DNA from: Verrucomicrobiota bacterium
Lineage (GTDB): Bacteria; Verrucomicrobiota; Verrucomicrobiia; Limisphaerales; UBA9464
Length of the DNA stretch: 35,964 nt
Reading direction: 5' to 3'
Assembly: GCA_017309115.1 (NCBI GenBank)
Contig: JAFLEF010000064.1
Coordinates: 1-35,964 of the forward strand
Positions 15,003 to 23,435 of this stretch are shown one piece after another. Numbering within the stretch: position 1 is the first letter of the stretch; the number at the start of each line of letters is the position of its first letter. The notes under the pieces are model-generated. The model did not search any database and was not told the origin of the DNA. It saw only the letters and a program-made list of their open reading frames with translations. The position numbers and the translations under genes are program-made.

Positions 15003-15290
15003 TTAGTGTCCGGCCCGGAGCACCACTTCGCCTTGGAGAATCTTGTTGCAGCAGGTCAGGCGGAATTTCTCGGGATCCTTGTTCCACTGATCGAGCACAT
15101 CGAGTTCCTCGGGAGTCGGCTCGGTGAGGTTTTCCATGCCGCTGACCACTTCGGCGACGCAGGTGCCGCAGGAGCAGTTGAAACAGCCGGCCTCCATTTC
15201 CACGCCGGCGGCCTCGCCGGCTTCAATGAGGTTTTCGCCGTCGGGGACTTCGGCGGAGACTTGAGCGGGAAGAATCGTGATTTTGGCCAT
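15003..15290 (-). CDS. 2Fe-2S ferredoxin
   Basis: A 95-residue ferredoxin with the plant/adrenodoxin-type fold. It is a one-electron carrier that probably works in the cytoplasm. The cluster ligands are expected at C36, C41 and C44 (GCFNCSCGTC) and C80 (RLTCCNK). Two further cysteines sit next to ligands, C39 and C81, which is unusual. The acidic stretch EPTPEELDVLDQW between the ligand sets resembles the partner-binding region of adrenodoxin-type proteins. ATG at 15290 gives the standard length. It lies 96 nt after the preceding gene on the same strand. No obvious redox partner (reductase or P450) is in the window, so its client is unknown. Confidence 0.92.
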   Translation of the reverse strand: MAKITILPAQVSAEVPDGENLIEAGEAAGVEMEAGCFNCSCGTCVAEVVSGMENLTEPTPEELDVLDQWNKDPEKFRLTCCNKILQGEVVLRAGH

Positions 15291-15386
15291 GGCAAGCTGC
15301 GGAACGCCAGAACGGCGAACGCCGATAGAGTTAGCCCGCCCGCCCGTCCTGTCCACCGGTCGGTTGGTCCGCAGAGCGATTCTGAA

Positions 15387-16034
15387 TTATCGGCTGGCAG
15401 ATGCTGGGGGTTCCGGAGCGGTGACGATCTGGAACTGGCGATCGAACCATTCCCGAGGAAGTTTAGGCTCCTCCGGACCGGGCGCGGGGAACTCGAAGCG
15501 TGGGACGATGGCCGACCGGAGCCATTGATGGCGGGCCAGGGTCTCCAGTTTGCGCCGATCCCGACAAACGCCGAACAGGGGGGGGCGAAGTTCGCCCATG
15601 GCCTTGAGCTCGGTGTCATCCAAGGAAGGAAGTCCCACCAGGGACACCACGGCAATGGCTTGGGGAAACTTGCCGATTTCGCGGGCCAGCTTGCTGGACG
15701 AAAGGCCGGTGCCGGGGCCGTACTTGCCCTTCTTATCGGATTCCAGGGCCACCACCTTACCAATGCGCAGGTGGGGGGACTTGGCCAAGGTCGCGCGGAG
15801 GGCGGCGAGCTGAGTGGCCAGGATGGGCGAGGCGTCGTCGTCGAGGGTCAGCACCAGGATTTCTCCAGGTCGCTGCAGTTCCCGCAGCAGCTCGGTGGCG
15901 AGGACGCTGCCGACGGCTTCATGCAGGGGAACCGGAAAATCCGGAGCCCGGAAGTGGCGCTGCCAAGTGAACCAGACGGAGCCGATCAGGGTCAGTATCG
16001 CGACGAAGGAAATCAGGAACGGATGGCGATTCAT
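15387..16034 (-). CDS. Membrane-anchored protein of unknown function, last gene of the glycan/ABC operon
   Basis: A 215-residue protein with one N-terminal hydrophobic helix (about residues 6-24, ISFVAILTLIGSVWFTW), suggesting a signal anchor with an extracytoplasmic body. I recognise no family. The pattern LVLTLDDDASPILATQLAAL followed by RIGKVVALESDKKGKYGPG and QAIAVVSLVGLPSLDD could form an alternating alpha/beta fold, like a binding protein or a sugar-nucleotide-binding domain, but this is a guess. It starts 9 nt after the prepilin stop, so it probably belongs to the same transcript and may interact with the pilin. No Shine-Dalgarno sequence is visible. The C terminus is Pro/Ala/Ser-rich. 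Confidence 0.75.
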   Translation of the reverse strand: MNRHPFLISFVAILTLIGSVWFTWQRHFRAPDFPVPLHEAVGSVLATELLRELQRPGEILVLTLDDDASPILATQLAALRATLAKSPHLRIGKVVALESDKKGKYGPGTGLSSSKLAREIGKFPQAIAVVSLVGLPSLDDTELKAMGELRPPLFGVCRDRRKLETLARHQWLRSAIVPRFEFPAPGPEEPKLPREWFDRQFQIVTAPEPPASASR

Positions 16035-16043
16035 GGTAGCGGG

Positions 16044-16823
16044 TCAGTAGCGCCACTGGATGGCGGCGGCGTTGGTGGATTCGACGCTGGGAATCTGGAA
16101 GGTCTTGAAGCCGTCGGCGTGTCCGTCGAGGAAGGAGATGTTGGAGCGGCGGTTGCGGTCGTGGCGGGCGTGAATGCGCTCATCCTTGCCATTGTGAATC
16201 CACCAGCCGTCATAGGTGGCCGGCATCGCAGCGGCCGAGGCACTGCGTTCCAATTTGTTGAGCAGCTTGCCACCGTTGTCGCTGGGCAACCGAACGAACG
16301 GCCATTTCTTGGAATCGCCCAATCCGCCGTTCAATCCATAGGAGGTGTGGACGTAATATTTGGCGCCCGTGCTTTCGGACTTCAACGGATACAGCTTCCC
16401 GCCCTCAGGATCATCGCGTGAAACCGGATTGAAGGCGTAAACTTCGGGTCGGGAGTCCGGACATAGGAACACGGAGCGACCACCGGAAAGTTTGCCGGAC
16501 GACTCCGCCCGGGGAGCGCTCAAATATCCGCCATTCACCAGCAAGGTGCCCCAGGATTCTTCGAAGGCGGCGCCGTTGCGGACATTGTATTCGGCCGGCA
16601 CGAGGTAGTCTTGATGATCGGTGGCATACACCTGGATCCCGAGCATCGTTTGCCGCAGATTGCCCAGGCAGGCAAGGGAACGGGCCTTCTCCGAAGCGGA
16701 CGAAAGAGCCGGCAGAAGGAGCGAGGCGAGAATCGAAATGATGGCGAGGACCACCAGCAGTTCGACGAGGGTGAACCCGGAGCCGGAGGTCGTCCGGCGA
16801 ATGCGGGAGGGGGTGAGGTTCAT
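16044..16823 (-). CDS. Type II/IV pilin-like prepilin with H-X9-DG type C terminus
   Basis: A 259-residue prepilin-type protein. The processing site is clear: basic leader MNLTPSRIRRTTSGSG, then FTLVELLVVLAIISILASLL with cleavage after G16, F17 as mature first residue and E21 as Glu+5. The C-terminal body, including RRSNISFLDGHADGFK, is the large globular type common in Planctomycetes and Verrucomicrobia, where many paralogues per genome are usual; their role in secretion or surface display is mostly untested. Its ATG overlaps the upstream kinase-like gene's stop as ATGA, so translation is probably coupled. This ties a surface protein to a glycosyltransferase/exporter operon. A prepilin peptidase is not in the window. 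Confidence 0.92.
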   Translation of the reverse strand: MNLTPSRIRRTTSGSGFTLVELLVVLAIISILASLLLPALSSASEKARSLACLGNLRQTMLGIQVYATDHQDYLVPAEYNVRNGAAFEESWGTLLVNGGYLSAPRAESSGKLSGGRSVFLCPDSRPEVYAFNPVSRDDPEGGKLYPLKSESTGAKYYVHTSYGLNGGLGDSKKWPFVRLPSDNGGKLLNKLERSASAAAMPATYDGWWIHNGKDERIHARHDRNRRSNISFLDGHADGFKTFQIPSVESTNAAAIQWRY

Positions 16824-19201
16824 GGGAGTGAGAGAACGGAACAGGGGATAGAAAGGGTGGCGGTCCGGCGGTGGTGGGGAGTCCGTGAGGTTTCCCGACC
16901 GAGACGCTGTTCGCAGAGTTCCAGCAGGCGGGCGGTGAAGGGACGGCGCGCTTCGAAGCGGGTGCTCAGGCTGATGTGCCGCACCAGTGTCAGGGTGGTG
17001 TAGGCGTCCAGGAGGAATCGGCTCACGGAGGGCGCCAGCTCCTGGTAACGCTGAAGAAAGGCTTCGGCGAGGGACTCGAGGTGGCACCGTTGCGAGGGTT
17101 CGCGCAGGGCCAGTTCCAGCAGGTGCCCGGCAAAGTTTCCAACATCGAGGGCGGGATTCCCGGCGCATAGCAGGTCGAAATCGACGAGCCAGAGGTGCTC
17201 TCCTTCGATCAAAACTTGGTCATGATAAAAATCCCGATGAACGGGAGCTGACGGAGCCGCGGGCAAGCTGGCTACGAGGCGTTGGCATTCGTCCCAGATC
17301 CAGGTCAGACGGGGCCGCCAGTCCGGGCGCTGGTCGGCGACTTCGCGCAGATGGATCTCCAGGATCTCCAGTTCGTCTCTGGAGGTGTGGGTGCGTCGAA
17401 GCGGCAGAGTTTGTCGATGGAGTTTGTGAAGAGCTTCGGCCGTGCGGCGAATCGCGGGATGGGCGAGCGGGGTGTTGAGAACTTCCGAGAGCGCGGTGCC
17501 GGGAACCAACTCCTGAAGCCACAGCCCCAGACGGGGAACGGTTCCCAGAACCGCCGGGATGGAACTGCCGTCGGCACTGTGCCGTTGGAACGCGCCCTGA
17601 CCGAGCCGTTGGAGCAGTTCAAGATTGGAATCATCCAGTCCGCGCCGACGGAGTTTGCCGAGAACCCGGACGACTGGACCGTCCCCGGACCGGTGAGCCA
17701 CGCGCAGGCGGTATTCAATGAGCGCCCGTCGACCGGTCTTGTGTCGCCGCAGAGCGGCCGACTCCAGGAACAGTCCGCCGGTCGCTCCGGGTGCATCGGT
17801 TTGGGCCAGTGCCTCGGTGAGCAGCGGCGCCATCGAAACGCAGCACAAGGCGGTGTCGAGATGCGGCAGGGCCGGGTCGGAAACAGGACACCTCGGTGCG
17901 GTGTTCCAACGCGACGGCGAGGCTAGCGGGCAGCGTGAGCCAAGAATTTCCAGACCCGTGTGCGTGAGTTGAGGCCAGTCCGATTCTCCGCTGCGGAAGA
18001 ACTCAGGCAGGCGATGGAACAAGGCGATGGAGCGGTGAAACTCCACGTCCTGGAGTTTCAGGGCCGGCCGTCGACGAGCATATCCGTGGAGCAATTCGTC
18101 GCGGACTTCCTCCACTCGCCGCGAGGACAGCCGGCCGCGGATGACCTCGAGATCCAAGGCCGCCAGGAAGGAGCCCAGATCTACGGCGGCAGCTCCAAGT
18201 CGGGATTCGTCGAGGTCTAGCAGAGCGACGGTGCCGTGCGGGGAGAGCACTACCTGAGAGGCCGAGAAGTCCCCGTGCAACCGGACCAGCGGGACCGAAC
18301 AATGCGGTGGGGTTCGGCGGAGGACGTCGCACAACTCATGGAGGCGGGATTGTGTCCGAGGCAGGAGGTGCCCGAGGAGTTGGCGGGTGGAGGCGAGGGT
18401 CGACATTGGGTCGGAGGCCGACGGGTCCAGCGGGCCAGCTCCCGTTTGCGCGTGGAACTCCCCCAGGGCCTGACCCACGAGGTCCCAGCAGGTGTCGTTC
18501 GTACGGGTGTTGAGATCGGTGGCCAGCGGGGATCCCTCCTGCCAGTCGGACCAGATCGCCTGGTGGGAGCGGGACAGGAGCGACGGTGCCGCCACCCGGA
18601 GGATCTCTCCCGAACAGGGAGCCGGCAGTTGCGGCTGAGCGGCCGCAAAGGTTTCAGCAGAATGCAGGCGAAGGACGCCCTTTCGGCCGGAGCCCAGATC
18701 CAAGGCGGCGACCCAACGGCGTTCCGGTTTGTAGGCCAGCGTTCGCCACGAAGCTGATTCGGGAACGCTCCAGTCAGGCCGCTTGCGCGAAAGGAATCCC
18801 GTGCGCCAGGCGGAGTCGGTCCACTGAGTCAGGGAGGGCAGCTTGTTATCCTGGGGAAACAGACAGAATTCCATCTGAGCCTGGGGCAACAGCAGCCGAC
18901 CTGGGCCGAGCGGACTGCTTCCTACCGATCGCTGCGCGGACTTGGTGAGCTTGCCGGGGGCGTCGGCGGCGTGGGCTTTGGCGTACATCGGCCAATCCCG
19001 ACCGGCGACCGTCAGGGTGTAGGCGGCCAGGCAGTTTCGGCCGGGCTTGTAACGCAGATATCGAAGCTGACACGCCTGCAGTCGAGCCGAGCCGGACAGT
19101 GTTCGGAGCGCGGCAAGCAGGGCGGGCGAATCGAACAGAAGTCCCAGGCCGGGGAGTCCGGCATCGCGGCGCACCAAGTCGAGTTCAGCGGGCGAACGCA
19201 T
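16820..19201 (-). CDS. Tandem two-module aminoglycoside phosphotransferase-like protein
   Basis: A 793-residue protein containing two kinase-fold (APH/choline-kinase-like) modules. The first has its catalytic loop at H309-G-D311-F-S-A-S-Q316 and a metal-binding LLDLDE (D329, D331). The second has H655-R-D657-F-Y-H-D-Q662 and LVDFDLL (D674, D676), followed by NPALDVGNFAGHL. In both loops a Gln takes the place of the Asn usual in HxDxxxxN, a variant also found in other APH-like proteins. The upstream half of each module lacks an obvious canonical nucleotide-binding lysine that I can place with confidence. Its start overlaps the ABC exporter gene by 17 nt and its stop overlaps the prepilin start. 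Context suggests phosphorylation of a glycan or lipid intermediate, not antibiotic resistance. Confidence 0.85.
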   Translation of the reverse strand: MRSPAELDLVRRDAGLPGLGLLFDSPALLAALRTLSGSARLQACQLRYLRYKPGRNCLAAYTLTVAGRDWPMYAKAHAADAPGKLTKSAQRSVGSSPLGPGRLLLPQAQMEFCLFPQDNKLPSLTQWTDSAWRTGFLSRKRPDWSVPESASWRTLAYKPERRWVAALDLGSGRKGVLRLHSAETFAAAQPQLPAPCSGEILRVAAPSLLSRSHQAIWSDWQEGSPLATDLNTRTNDTCWDLVGQALGEFHAQTGAGPLDPSASDPMSTLASTRQLLGHLLPRTQSRLHELCDVLRRTPPHCSVPLVRLHGDFSASQVVLSPHGTVALLDLDESRLGAAAVDLGSFLAALDLEVIRGRLSSRRVEEVRDELLHGYARRRPALKLQDVEFHRSIALFHRLPEFFRSGESDWPQLTHTGLEILGSRCPLASPSRWNTAPRCPVSDPALPHLDTALCCVSMAPLLTEALAQTDAPGATGGLFLESAALRRHKTGRRALIEYRLRVAHRSGDGPVVRVLGKLRRRGLDDSNLELLQRLGQGAFQRHSADGSSIPAVLGTVPRLGLWLQELVPGTALSEVLNTPLAHPAIRRTAEALHKLHRQTLPLRRTHTSRDELEILEIHLREVADQRPDWRPRLTWIWDECQRLVASLPAAPSAPVHRDFYHDQVLIEGEHLWLVDFDLLCAGNPALDVGNFAGHLLELALREPSQRCHLESLAEAFLQRYQELAPSVSRFLLDAYTTLTLVRHISLSTRFEARRPFTARLLELCEQRLGRETSRTPHHRRTATLSIPCSVLSLP

Positions 19202-21002
19202 GGGCCTCCTCGTTCGCGGGGTTGGAGAGTTCGGTGTTCTCCGAATTGGCGGCGACCAGATCCGGTTTCGGCACGGCGATCAGCCGACCGTGATGCAGGG
19301 TGAACACAAAATCGGCGAGTACCGCGTGCCGGGGATTGTGGGTGACCCAGAGCGTAGTGCGGCCGCGCGCCAGATTGCGGAGGGCGTCTACCACCGCCTG
19401 CTCGTTGGCGGGGTCCAGTCCGGTGGTGGGTTCGTCGAAGAGCAGCAGCCGCGTATTGCGAAGCGCGGCACGGGCGATGGCGATGCGTTGGCGCTGACCT
19501 TGGGACAGTGTGGCGCCGCGTTCGCCCACGGGTGTGTCGTAGCCTTCGGGAAAGGCCTGGATGAAGTCGTCGGCCTGGGCGAGTCGGGCGGCGGCCTCCA
19601 CCTCGGAGCGGGTCGCGTCTGGTCGGCCCAGCGCGATGTTGTCGTGGAGAGTGCCGGTGAAGAGCACGTTCTCCTGAAGGACCAGACCGCACTGACGGCG
19701 CAGCGACTCCACGGAGTAATCGCGCAAATCGTGACCGGCGAAGACGATGCGCCCGGCGGTGGGTTCATGCAGCCGCAGCAGCAGACTCAGCAGCGTGGAT
19801 TTGCCGCTGCCGGAGGGGCCCAGCAGAGCGGCGGTGTGGCCCGCGGGAATAACGAAGGAGACATCCTGCAACACCGGTTGTCCCGGCACATGGCTGAACT
19901 GAACCCCTTCGCCGCGCAGTTCGCTGGCGACGTCGGGCAGAGGCCGGGCGTTGGGCTGATCGGCGATGGCCGGGGGCAATTCCAGCAATTCGAGAACCCG
20001 GGCGCCAGCGGCTCCAGCCTTGCTCAACCGCGAGGTGAACTTCGCGAAATCCTGGATGGGGCGGAACGCCGCCTTGAGGTACGCGATGAAGACCAGCAGT
20101 TCGCCCGGGCTGAGTTCGCCCCGCAGCACCAGGCGTGCGCCCTGCCACAAGACCAGCGCGGTGGAGGCGGCGATCAGCACGTCAACGGAACGTTCGAGTC
20201 GGGCAGCAAGACGTTTGCCCTTCACGTCCTGATGCAACGTCCGGTCGTTCTCCTGATGGAAGGAACCAAAGAACGCTTCACTCACAGAGAGCGCCTGGAT
20301 GACCTTCATCCCGGTGAAAGATTCGGCGGCGGTGGCGGCCATGGCGCCTTCGCGGCGTCGTTGCTGACGGGCCACGGTTTGCAGTTCGCGACCCAGGGTA
20401 ACGGTGCGAAGCCAGAACAGCGGGAGCAGCGCGAGGGCCAGCGCGGCAAGTTGCCACTGCATCCAGAACATGACGCTGATCATGCCGACCAGAATCAGGG
20501 CGCGGGCGATCAGCGGGAGCAGCGCGGTGACGAGGACGTCCTGCAGCAGTCCGACGTCGCCCATCACCCGGACCACGAGATCGCCGCTGCGGGCACGGGT
20601 GTGAAAGGACAGGGGGAGCCGGTGAAGATGTCGGAAGAGTCGGCCCCGAACGCCGGAAAGAACGCGGCTGCCGGCCACGGCGAAGGCGATGGTGCTGGCG
20701 TAGGCCGCGAGGGACCGCAGGCCGGTGACGGCCACCAGCGCGAGGGCCGCCAGGGCGAGGAGGGTCAGCGGCGGGACGTCCGTCCAGCGGGACGGGGCCG
20801 ACACCCCGCCGGATCGGACGGTAAGGACATGATCGAACACCCATTGGATCGGCCAGGGTTCGAGCAATCGAAGTCCGACTTCGGCGAACAACGCGGCCAG
20901 GCCCAAACCCAGGCGGCCGCGCTGGGTGCGCAGTTCCGGCCGGAACTCCCGGAGCAGATTGCGGAGACCAACGGAACGTTCGGCGGTTTTGGAGGACTTC
21001 AT
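19185..21002 (-). CDS. ABC exporter, fused membrane and ATPase domains (MsbA-like)
   Basis: A 605-residue half-transporter of the type I exporter class, expected to work as a homodimer in the inner membrane. Six hydrophobic segments lie in residues 30-315, and the ATPase domain occupies about 360-585. Walker A is GPSGSGKS at 395-402, the Q-loop is LVLQENVLF, the signature is LSQGQ at 499-503, Walker B is LLLFDEP at 519-525 and the switch His is H555. MsbA-like exporters flip lipids, lipid-linked sugars or peptides. Its ATG lies one nucleotide after the stop of the GT4 gene upstream and its 3' end overlaps the kinase-like gene. The setting between glycosyltransferases and a phosphotransferase favours a glycolipid or glycan substrate. 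Confidence 0.93.
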   Translation of the reverse strand: MKSSKTAERSVGLRNLLREFRPELRTQRGRLGLGLAALFAEVGLRLLEPWPIQWVFDHVLTVRSGGVSAPSRWTDVPPLTLLALAALALVAVTGLRSLAAYASTIAFAVAGSRVLSGVRGRLFRHLHRLPLSFHTRARSGDLVVRVMGDVGLLQDVLVTALLPLIARALILVGMISVMFWMQWQLAALALALLPLFWLRTVTLGRELQTVARQQRRREGAMAATAAESFTGMKVIQALSVSEAFFGSFHQENDRTLHQDVKGKRLAARLERSVDVLIAASTALVLWQGARLVLRGELSPGELLVFIAYLKAAFRPIQDFAKFTSRLSKAGAAGARVLELLELPPAIADQPNARPLPDVASELRGEGVQFSHVPGQPVLQDVSFVIPAGHTAALLGPSGSGKSTLLSLLLRLHEPTAGRIVFAGHDLRDYSVESLRRQCGLVLQENVLFTGTLHDNIALGRPDATRSEVEAAARLAQADDFIQAFPEGYDTPVGERGATLSQGQRQRIAIARAALRNTRLLLFDEPTTGLDPANEQAVVDALRNLARGRTTLWVTHNPRHAVLADFVFTLHHGRLIAVPKPDLVAANSENTELSNPANEEAHAFAR

Positions 21003-21003
21003 G

Positions 21004-22173
21004 TCAGGCGAGGACCGCGGTGGATTGGGCGAGGTGGAGAATTCGGCGGGCCACCTGATCCCAGGTGTGGGAACGTTGGATGGTGGCGCGACCGGCGGTG
21101 CCCAGGCGGTGGCGGAGGTCGGGATCGCGCTGCAGTCGGATCAGTTGATGAGCGAGATCAGCGGGGTCCCCGGGTTCGCAGAGTAGTCCGTTCTCATCGT
21201 GCTGGATGAGTTTTGCGATCTGACCCAGGCGGCTGGCCACGGTGGGTTTTCCGGCGGCCATGTACTCGTACACCTTGAGCGGTGAAAAATAGAACTGCGC
21301 GCGCGGCGGATACGGAGCGACGGCGACATCCATCGACTCCAGCAGCCCAGGAATTTCTTCGGGCGGCACCGCGCCAGTGAATCGGGTAGCCGGGCCGAGG
21401 CTGTGATGGGCGAGTTGAGCTTCCAGCGCGGCACGTTCGGGACCATCTCCGACGATCAGCAGACGGACCTGGGGCGTGCGGGAATGAATTCGGGCGAACG
21501 CTTCCACCAGTACGGGAAGTCCGTGCCAGGGCTTGAGCGTGCCGATGAAGCCAATGGTGAATGGTTCACCGGAAGGGCGAGTTCGCAGGGAAACGGCAAA
21601 GCGCTCCGGATTGACGCCGTTCTCGATGACTTCGATGGCGGTGCCGGGTTGGGTGTTTTCGCGCAGCCAGCTTCCAATCTCGGCCGAGACCGGCAGGAGA
21701 ACCGAGGCGGCATGGAAGACGGTTTGCGCGCAGTCTTCGGCGGCCGCCCGATCGAGCAATCCGCGGTGGGCGGCCTGTTCTTCCACCAGCGGGGCGTTGA
21801 CCTCCAGCAATCCAGGGATCTCCCGGGCGCGGGCAAACTGCTGAGCCGCGACGCTCCACAGGGAGTACCGCTCGTAGATGGCGTCAAAGGTTCCCGCCCC
21901 GGCCAGACTGGACCACAAGGCGGCGTTGGCTTCCCGGGCGGCCCGTTCGCGTTGGGCCAGATCGGATTCGCGCGGACAGGGTAGGGGCCGGACTGGCAGA
22001 TCCTGCAGATCCGCCGGCGGCGTACCGTCGGTTCGGGCGGCGAACAAGGTGACGTGCGTTCCCCGACGGCGCAGGGCGCGAATCACTTCCTGAACGTGGA
22101 TTGAACAACCCTTGCGGCCGAAGACCGGGACTCCGGGGTCGGCGCAGACGTAGGCGAGGCGCAGGGGTTTCAT
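21004..22173 (-). CDS. GT4-family glycosyltransferase (second of two)
   Basis: A 389-residue retaining GT-B glycosyltransferase. The N-terminal domain opens with LRLAYVCADPGVPVFGRKGC, the acceptor-side Rossmann fold. The C-terminal donor domain shows IGFIGTLKPWHGLPVLVEAF, LLIVGDGPERAALE and YFSPLKVYEYMAAGKPTVAS, in which the Glu of KVYEYMAAGKP is the conserved donor-binding residue. No signal peptide or membrane helix is visible, so it is cytoplasmic. The ATG at 22173 overlaps the preceding stop codon by one base (TGATG). Sugar donor and acceptor are unknown. It precedes the ABC exporter gene. Confidence 0.92.
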   Translation of the reverse strand: MKPLRLAYVCADPGVPVFGRKGCSIHVQEVIRALRRRGTHVTLFAARTDGTPPADLQDLPVRPLPCPRESDLAQRERAAREANAALWSSLAGAGTFDAIYERYSLWSVAAQQFARAREIPGLLEVNAPLVEEQAAHRGLLDRAAAEDCAQTVFHAASVLLPVSAEIGSWLRENTQPGTAIEVIENGVNPERFAVSLRTRPSGEPFTIGFIGTLKPWHGLPVLVEAFARIHSRTPQVRLLIVGDGPERAALEAQLAHHSLGPATRFTGAVPPEEIPGLLESMDVAVAPYPPRAQFYFSPLKVYEYMAAGKPTVASRLGQIAKLIQHDENGLLCEPGDPADLAHQLIRLQRDPDLRHRLGTAGRATIQRSHTWDQVARRILHLAQSTAVLA

Positions 22174-23435
22174 CAGGCGAGAACGGGTTCGAGTTGGGGT
22201 TGAAGGAGGGACTCCACCGCACCGGCGTCGGCGTGGTGATGGGCCTGTGCGAACCAGCGCCACTGCTGCTCGGTGTTCTGGTCCGCGTCGAACTCGTGTT
22301 CGATCAAGTCCCGCGCCTGACGTGACAACTCCACGCGGAGATCCGCGTCGTCGAGGAGTCTGGCTAGGGCGGAAGCTAGTTCTTCAGAGTCATGCTGGGG
22401 AACTTGGAGGCCGGTACGTTCGTGCCGGACGATCTCCGGGATTCCCGTGACGTCGGTGGCGACACAGGGAGTGCCCAGGGCCATAGCTTCGAGCAGGACG
22501 GTGGGCAGACCGTCGGCATTGCCGTCGGCGCCGACCACGCAGGGCGCGGCGAAGACTGCAGCGGAACGGACCCGCTCGATCACCTCCGACTGGGGGAGCG
22601 GACCGGTGAGGCGAACCTGGTGGTTCAAGCCCAATTCGCGAATCTGGCGTTGGAGTGCGGACTCCAGTTCACCGCCGCCAATGAGTTCGCAGGTGAAGGG
22701 AACGCGTTGCTGAGCCAATCGGGCACAGGCCTCCAGGAGAATGCCAAAGCCCTTCTTCTCGATCAGTCGACCCACGGCCACGATGTGTCGCGAACGCTCA
22801 CGAGGAGAGGTGTAGTTGAAGCGCGACAGATCCAGGCCGTTGTAGAGTCGGCGAACTTGGCTGGCGGCCGGTCCGAACTTGTCGCGCAGGAAGCGGACAT
22901 TGAAGTCGCTGACGGTGATGACCCGCGCCGCGCCGGCCAGTTTACGCTCGAGATCCGCGTCGCTGGCAGACTCGTGAAAGATGTCCTTGGCGTGGGCGGT
23001 AAAGGTGTAGGGGATTTGCGCAAATCGGGCAGCGGCGTGGGCGACCGAAGTCGCGGTGGTGGCGAAGTGGGCGTGCAGAAGGTGAATTCCCCGTTCCCGG
23101 ACCAAGCGCGCGAGCCGGGCGGCCTGGAACACTTCCCGGGCTTCCGTTCCCCGGAGCGTGGCCAGGGTTCGCCAGAAGTCGGGAAGCACCGTGGCGGTTC
23201 GCAGCAGTTCCGACCACAGGTCCGGTGCGCGCAATCCGTCGGCCGTCAGGTATGTGACCGGGGCGCGGACGCGGGACAGCGTGCTTTGGAAATGCGTGTC
23301 GTTGGGCGGATAGAGGGAGAAGATTTCCACGGATCGACCCGCGGCTTCGTGCGCGAGGATTTCGTTCACGATGAAGGTTTCGGAGAAGCGGGGATAACGC
23401 TTCACGACGTAGGCGATGTGCAGCGGAGTAGTCAT
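22173..23435 (-). CDS. GT4-family glycosyltransferase (first of two)
   Basis: A 420-residue GT-B glycosyltransferase of the GT4 family. MTTPLHIAYVVKRYPRFSET and FIVNEILAHE are typical of exopolysaccharide and colanic-acid-type transferases (WcaL/AmsK-like). The donor domain has IVAVGRLIEKKGFGILLEA, GGELESALQRQIRELGL and ADGLPTVLLEAMALGTP, which carries the conserved Glu, followed by TGIPEIV. The protein is cytoplasmic. Its ATG overlaps the stop of the MurG-like gene as ATGA. The open frame extends about 760 nt upstream but that extension is Arg/Pro-rich antisense-like sequence across the neighbouring gene, so the internal ATG at 23435 is the real start. Donor and acceptor are unknown. Confidence 0.92.
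   Translation of the reverse strand: MTTPLHIAYVVKRYPRFSETFIVNEILAHEAAGRSVEIFSLYPPNDTHFQSTLSRVRAPVTYLTADGLRAPDLWSELLRTATVLPDFWRTLATLRGTEAREVFQAARLARLVRERGIHLLHAHFATTATSVAHAAARFAQIPYTFTAHAKDIFHESASDADLERKLAGAARVITVSDFNVRFLRDKFGPAASQVRRLYNGLDLSRFNYTSPRERSRHIVAVGRLIEKKGFGILLEACARLAQQRVPFTCELIGGGELESALQRQIRELGLNHQVRLTGPLPQSEVIERVRSAAVFAAPCVVGADGNADGLPTVLLEAMALGTPCVATDVTGIPEIVRHERTGLQVPQHDSEELASALARLLDDADLRVELSRQARDLIEHEFDADQNTEQQWRWFAQAHHHADAGAVESLLQPQLEPVLA

Noticed and set aside
14910-16421. A 503-codon plus-strand open frame across ferredoxin, the anchored protein and the prepilin
   Set aside because: It spans three minus-strand genes with recognisable motifs or signal segments, and its product has no coherent domain.
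16824-17168. A longer prepilin start, adding 115 residues
   Set aside because: It would bury the leader peptide; prepilins need a short basic leader before the G|F site.
16820-19201. Reading the double kinase-fold protein as an aminoglycoside-resistance gene
   Set aside because: APH-like folds serve many substrates; a coupled glycan/export setting and two modules argue against a resistance role.
19200-21209. A 669-codon plus-strand open frame opposite the ABC exporter
   Set aside because: Low-complexity Gly/Gln/Glu-rich translation with no domain; the minus-strand ABC exporter has every ATPase motif.
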